DNA from: UBA1926 sp036732005
GTDB lineage: Bacteria > Planctomycetota > Phycisphaerae > Phycisphaerales > UBA1924
NCBI GenBank assembly: GCA_036732005.1
Contig: DAINDF010000003.1
Span: 186,001-250,000, forward strand
Direction of reading: 5' to 3'
DNA: 64,000 bases
Part shown: positions 61,027-64,000 of the stretch, piece after piece
Numbering within the stretch: position 1 is the first letter of the stretch
Layout: every line of letters begins with the position of its first letter
Program-made: the position numbers and the translations under genes
Notes under the pieces: model-generated
The model's database searches: none
The model's input: only the letters and a program-made list of their open reading frames with translations
Told to the model about the DNA's origin: nothing

Positions 61027-62236
61027 TCAAGCCCCACGACCGTATCGACCGTACAACGCCGCGAACCGCGCCGCGATCCCCGGCCAGGTGTACCGCTCGA
61101 GCACCAATGCCCGCGCCCGCGCCCCCATCGCCGACGCCAGCGACGCATCCCCCAGCAGCCGCCCCATCGCCCCCGCCAGCGATGCCTCGTCCCGCGGCAC
61201 GACGAACCCCGCCCCGGCCTCCTCGACCTCGCCGAAATGGCACTCGGGGCTGATCACCACCGCCGTCCCGCACGCCATCGCCTCGCAGATCGCCACGCTG
61301 AACCCCTCGTGCTCGCTCGGCAGCGCATAGCACACCGCCCCAGCGAGGGCCGACAGTTTCTCACGCCCGTACACCGGCCCGGTCAGCACCACGCACCCCG
61401 CGATCCCCGCCTCCCGCGCCGCCCGCTCCACACCCTCCCGCGCCCCGGCGTCCGGGCCCACGAGCACCAGCCTCGCGTCCTCCCGCAGCCCCGCGATCCG
61501 CGCGAAGGCGCGCACCAACAACGCCACGCCCTTCCCCGGATGCAGCCGACCCAGGAACACCACATAGGGCCCCGCGCCAACCCCGGGGTGGGCCGCCCGG
61601 AACGCCGAGGCGTCCGGCAGCGACTCGTACTCCGCCGGCTGCACCCCGTTGCCCACCACCTCCACCGGCGCCCCGAACCCGAGCGATTCCACGCACGCCT
61701 TCTCGTACCCGCTCAACGCGTGCACAAACGCGCACCCCGCCATCGTCCGCCGGCTCACCAACGCCAGATGCGCCCGCTTCTTCCATCGGCTCCGCGCCAT
61801 CGACCACTCGTCCAGCATCCCGTGCGGGCAGACCGTGTACGCCACCCCCGCCGCGCGCAGCCCGCGCGCCGCGCCGTGCGGAATCGGCGACCACATCGAG
61901 TGCAGGTGCGCAAAGCCGAACCCCGCCCCGTGCTCCCGCGCCCACCGCGCCGCCGCACCAAAGAACCACCCCAACACCCCGACGCACCCCCGCAACAACN
62001 NNNNNNNNNCACGCGTCCACCCCGCCGCCCCCCGGCACGCCCACGATCCGCACACGGTCGGCGTGCGGGATCGACTCCATCGACTCCCGGATCGCCCCCG
62101 CCCGCCCAGGCTCGTCCCGCGTCAGGATCGTCACCTCGTGCCCCAGCCCCGCCTGCGCCGCAGCAAGCGCCTTCGGCACCGCGGGCGTGCCCCCGTGCGC
62201 CGGGTCGAGGCTCTCCGAGACATGCAGGATCCGCAT
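61027..62236 (-). CDS. Glycosyltransferase (GT-B, group 1), split by an assembly gap
   Basis: The N-terminal part runs from ATG 62236 (MRILHVSESLDPAHGGTPAVPKAL) to the 10 N at 62000-62009, and the rest continues from just beyond the gap in another frame: WAREHGAGFGFAHLHSMWSPIPHGAARGL, YTVCPHGMLDEWSMARSRWKKRAHLAL, VVFLGRLHPGKGVALLVRAFA, ALPSEHEGFSVAICEAMACGTAVVISPE. The two parts match the two domains of one group 1 glycosyltransferase. The frame change reflects the nominal gap length and is not evidence of a real frameshift. TAGGAT lies 6 nt before ATG 62236. Confidence 0.8.
62000..62009. other. Assembly gap (10 N) inside a glycosyltransferase gene
   Basis: Its true length must differ from 10 by one or two modulo 3 for the two halves of the gene to be in one frame. 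Confidence 0.98.
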
Positions 62237-62242
62237 CCGCCG

Positions 62243-62248
62243 ATCCTA
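62243..62248 (-). promoter_or_regulatory. -10-like hexamer TAGGAT for the split glycosyltransferase
   Basis: TAGGAT, CGGCGG, then ATG 62236 on the minus strand. Confidence 0.45.
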
Positions 62249-62289
62249 CCCCCAAGCCCGTGTACCATGCCGCGCCCAAGGAACGCCCC

Positions 62290-63420
62290 GTGACCATCCG
62301 CGTCGCCATCCAGCAGCCCGCCCTCCCCGCCTACCGGGTCCCGGTCTTCCGCGAACTCGCCTCCCGCCCCGGCCTCGACCCGACGCTCCACTACGCCGAG
62401 CAGCCGAACCTCGCCAACGCCGAGCCCGACGGGTTCAACGCCGTCCGCATCGACCAGCGCACCCTCCTCGGCGGGCGGTTCATCCTCGTCCCGCGCCTCT
62501 GGTCCCTCGCCTCGCGGAAGCAGGCCGAGGTCCTCGTCGCCTCCTGGAACACGCGCTCCCTCCTCCTCCCCCCCGCGCTCCTCCGCGCCCGCCGCGCCGG
62601 GGTCGGCACCGTGCTCTGGGGCCACGGCTTCTCAAAGTCCGAGGGAGCGGGCCGTCGGGGCCTCCGCGACCGCCTCGCCTCCATGGCCGACGCCGTCGCC
62701 TTCTACAACCACGCCGCCGCCGAGGCGTTCAAGGCGCGAAACCCCTCCCACCACGGCGTCTTCGTCGCGATCAACAGCCTCGACCAGACCGCGATTCAGC
62801 ACGCCCGCGAAGACTGGCTCGCCCGCCCCCACGACCTCGCCGCCTTCCGCGCCGCCAACCGCCTCGACCGGGGCCCCGTCGCCCTGTTCGTTTCCAGGCT
62901 CCTCGAAGAGAACCGCGTCGACCTGCTCCTCCACGCCGCCGCGAAGATCCAGGGCCTCACCGTCGCCGTCGTCGGCAAGGGGCCCGATCTCCCAAGGCTC
63001 CAGGCCATCGCCAACGAGCTCGGCATCGCCGACCGCGTCGTCTTCCCGGGCCCCGTCTACGGCGAGCCCGCCATCGCACCCTGGTTCCTCGCCGCCAGCC
63101 TCTTCGTCTACCCCGTCAACATCGGGCTCAGCGCCATGCACGCCCTCGGGTACGGCCTCCCCGTCGTCACCTCCGACAACATCGCGGCCCACAACCCCGA
63201 AATAGAGGCCGTCGAGAACGGCGTCAACGGGGTGCTCTACCGAGACGGTGACACCGACGCGCTCGCCGAAGCCATCCGCGCGGCCATCGCCGACGAACCC
63301 CGCCGCCTCGCCATGGCCGACGCGGCCCGCCGCACGGTCCTCGAACGATTCAATATCCCGACAATGGTCGACGGGCTCGAGGCCGCCATCCGGCACGCCC
63401 ACGCCGCCCACGCACGCTGA
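62290..63420 (+). CDS. Glycosyltransferase (GT-B, group 1)
   Basis: 376 residues from GTG 62290 with AAGGAA as SD. The N-terminus IRVAIQQPALPAYRVPVFRELA is followed by SWNTRSLLLPPALLRARRAG, VLWGHGFSKSEGAGRRGLRD and the C-terminal GT domain: VALFVSRLLEENRVDLLLHAAAKI, VVGKGPDLPRLQAIANELGIADRVVFPGPVYGE, VYPVNIGLSAMHALGYGLPVVTSDN, EAVENGVNGVLYRDGDTDALAEA. It shares WGHGFxKxEG-like and NGVNGxLYR features with the gene at 59739, so the two may be paralogues acting on one glycan. Confidence 0.87.
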   Translation: MTIRVAIQQPALPAYRVPVFRELASRPGLDPTLHYAEQPNLANAEPDGFNAVRIDQRTLLGGRFILVPRLWSLASRKQAEVLVASWNTRSLLLPPALLRARRAGVGTVLWGHGFSKSEGAGRRGLRDRLASMADAVAFYNHAAAEAFKARNPSHHGVFVAINSLDQTAIQHAREDWLARPHDLAAFRAANRLDRGPVALFVSRLLEENRVDLLLHAAAKIQGLTVAVVGKGPDLPRLQAIANELGIADRVVFPGPVYGEPAIAPWFLAASLFVYPVNIGLSAMHALGYGLPVVTSDNIAAHNPEIEAVENGVNGVLYRDGDTDALAEAIRAAIADEPRRLAMADAARRTVLERFNIPTMVDGLEAAIRHAHAAHAR

Positions 63421-63456
63421 CAGGTCACAACGAAGCGAACGCGACGCGCCCGAGAC

Positions 63457-64000
63457 TCACCGGTCCGACGGCGCGGGCTCAACGCCCCCGGACGCCTTTA
63501 CCGGCATCGGGCCCGTCCCGAACGGGGCCGCGTCCACCAGGTACGCCCGGCTCAGCACCGGGGGGTCCACCGGGCGATCGCCCTGCACCTCCACGCTCCC
63601 CAGGGCGCCGATCGTGTCCGCCCCCGCGATCGCCTGCCCGAACGCGGTGTACCGACCGTCGAGCGACGCCGTCGCCTCCCGGCTCAGGCAGATGAACACC
63701 TGTGAACCGCCCGAATCCGGGTCGCCCGACCTCGCCATCGAAATCACCCCGAAGTCGTGCAGCAGGTCGGACTTCTCCAGGTCGATCTCGTACCCCGGGC
63801 CACCCGAGCCCGTGCCCGTCGGGTCGCCCACCTGGATCACAAAGCCGGGACGCCCGGCCCGCGCCGGGATGATCCGGTGGAAGATGATGTCGGTGTAATA
63901 CCCCCCCGCCGCCAGGCTCCGGAAGTTGAACGCCGAGTTCGGCGCCTTGTCCGGACGCAGCCGGATCCGGATGTCTCCCATCGTCGTCTCCAACACGACA
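63457..64000 (-). CDS. Cyclophilin-type peptidyl-prolyl isomerase, cut by the window edge
   Basis: At least 180 codons run from beyond 64000 to the stop at 63457-63459. TTMGDIRIRLRPDKAPNSAFNFRSLAAGGYYTDIIFHRIIP contains the cyclophilin F-x-x-R-I-I-P motif with the catalytic Arg, followed by FVIQVGDPTGTGSGGPGY, GVISMARSGDPDSGGSQVFICL and LDGRYTAFGQ, where the usual QFFI and HLDGKHTVFG are slightly changed. The enzyme isomerises X-Pro bonds. The visible frame still reads open at the edge (VVLETT), so a signal peptide may lie further right. It ends with a Pro/Ser-rich tail. Confidence 0.87.
   Translation of the reverse strand, partial: VVLETTMGDIRIRLRPDKAPNSAFNFRSLAAGGYYTDIIFHRIIPARAGRPGFVIQVGDPTGTGSGGPGYEIDLEKSDLLHDFGVISMARSGDPDSGGSQVFICLSREATASLDGRYTAFGQAIAGADTIGALGSVEVQGDRPVDPPVLSRAYLVDAAPFGTGPMPVKASGGVEPAPSDR

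Noticed and set aside
61027..62236. Glycosyltransferase as a frameshifted pseudogene
   Set aside because: The frame change coincides exactly with the 10-N gap of unknown true length; both halves are well conserved.
60955..63420. 821-codon plus frame extending the glycosyltransferase at 62290 leftwards across the N run
   Set aside because: The upstream part is antisense to two glycosyltransferases and Pro/Arg-rich; GTG 62290 has an SD and starts the conserved domain.

Overview
The window (64 kb, roughly 68% G+C) reads as chromosome of a planctomycete of the Phycisphaerae/Phycisphaerales type. The reasons are: a PVC-superphylum small basic protein (44912-45070); PEP-CTERM-like tails (8291-8857, 42509-43168) beside three secreted proteins ending in the same GC-bounded dockerin-like module (ends at 37774, 41893 and 55612); a giant FG-GAP protein; an ECF-like sigma factor divergent from a TPR-tailed Ser/Thr kinase; and a 2-oxoacid:ferredoxin oxidoreductase. 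Two runs of 10 N (46487-46496, 62000-62009) show this is a scaffold. No tRNA, rRNA, CRISPR array, integrase or transposase was recognised.

Layout. 1-8.2 kb (+): tail of a SpoU methyltransferase, two periplasmic thioredoxin-fold proteins (one without the CXXC), trmL, a small lipoprotein, a zinc amidase, a Ser/Thr kinase followed in frame by a metallophosphatase with no canonical start codon, and a zinc-ribbon membrane protein. 8.3-14 kb (-): PEP-CTERM protein, HIT protein, CYTH protein, a two-gene 2-oxoacid:ferredoxin oxidoreductase and a CHAD protein. 14.3-15.8 kb: a lone atpD with its terminator. 15.8-21.7 kb (-): a lipoprotein and a compact phage structural module (portal, scaffold-like, major capsid, four small genes) without terminase, integrase or visible lysis genes. 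22.2-28 kb (+): malic enzyme, deoC, an aldehyde dehydrogenase, a repeat-flanked GxxExxY gene and a short ALDH-like partner; this segment has reversed GC skew. 28-32 kb: sigma factor, its overlapping partner and the divergent kinase. 32.4-43.2 kb: two very large secreted proteins and a PEP-CTERM protein. 43.5-57.8 kb: nuoI, small basic protein, aminotransferases, a pseudopilin, LOG-family protein, ankyrin, sulfotransferase-like, SnoaL, Nudix, LamG and Mrp proteins. 58-64 kb: a sugar-nucleotide epimerase, three glycosyltransferases and a hexapeptide acyltransferase (a polysaccharide locus), then the edge of a cyclophilin.

The most striking signal is at sequence scale. Reading the whole window by eye I found no occurrence of the tetranucleotide ACGT, although the other palindromes of the same composition (GTAC, CATG, TGCA) are common. 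Where a C-ending codon after A would meet GTC or GTG (Asp-Val, Tyr-Val, His-Val, Asn-Val), the codon is GAT, TAT, CAT or AAT, against the otherwise strong preference for C. The phage module obeys the same rule, so it has been resident a long time. A second window-wide pattern is a -10-like hexamer 5-8 nt before the start codon of many genes with no Shine-Dalgarno, which suggests frequent leaderless transcription.
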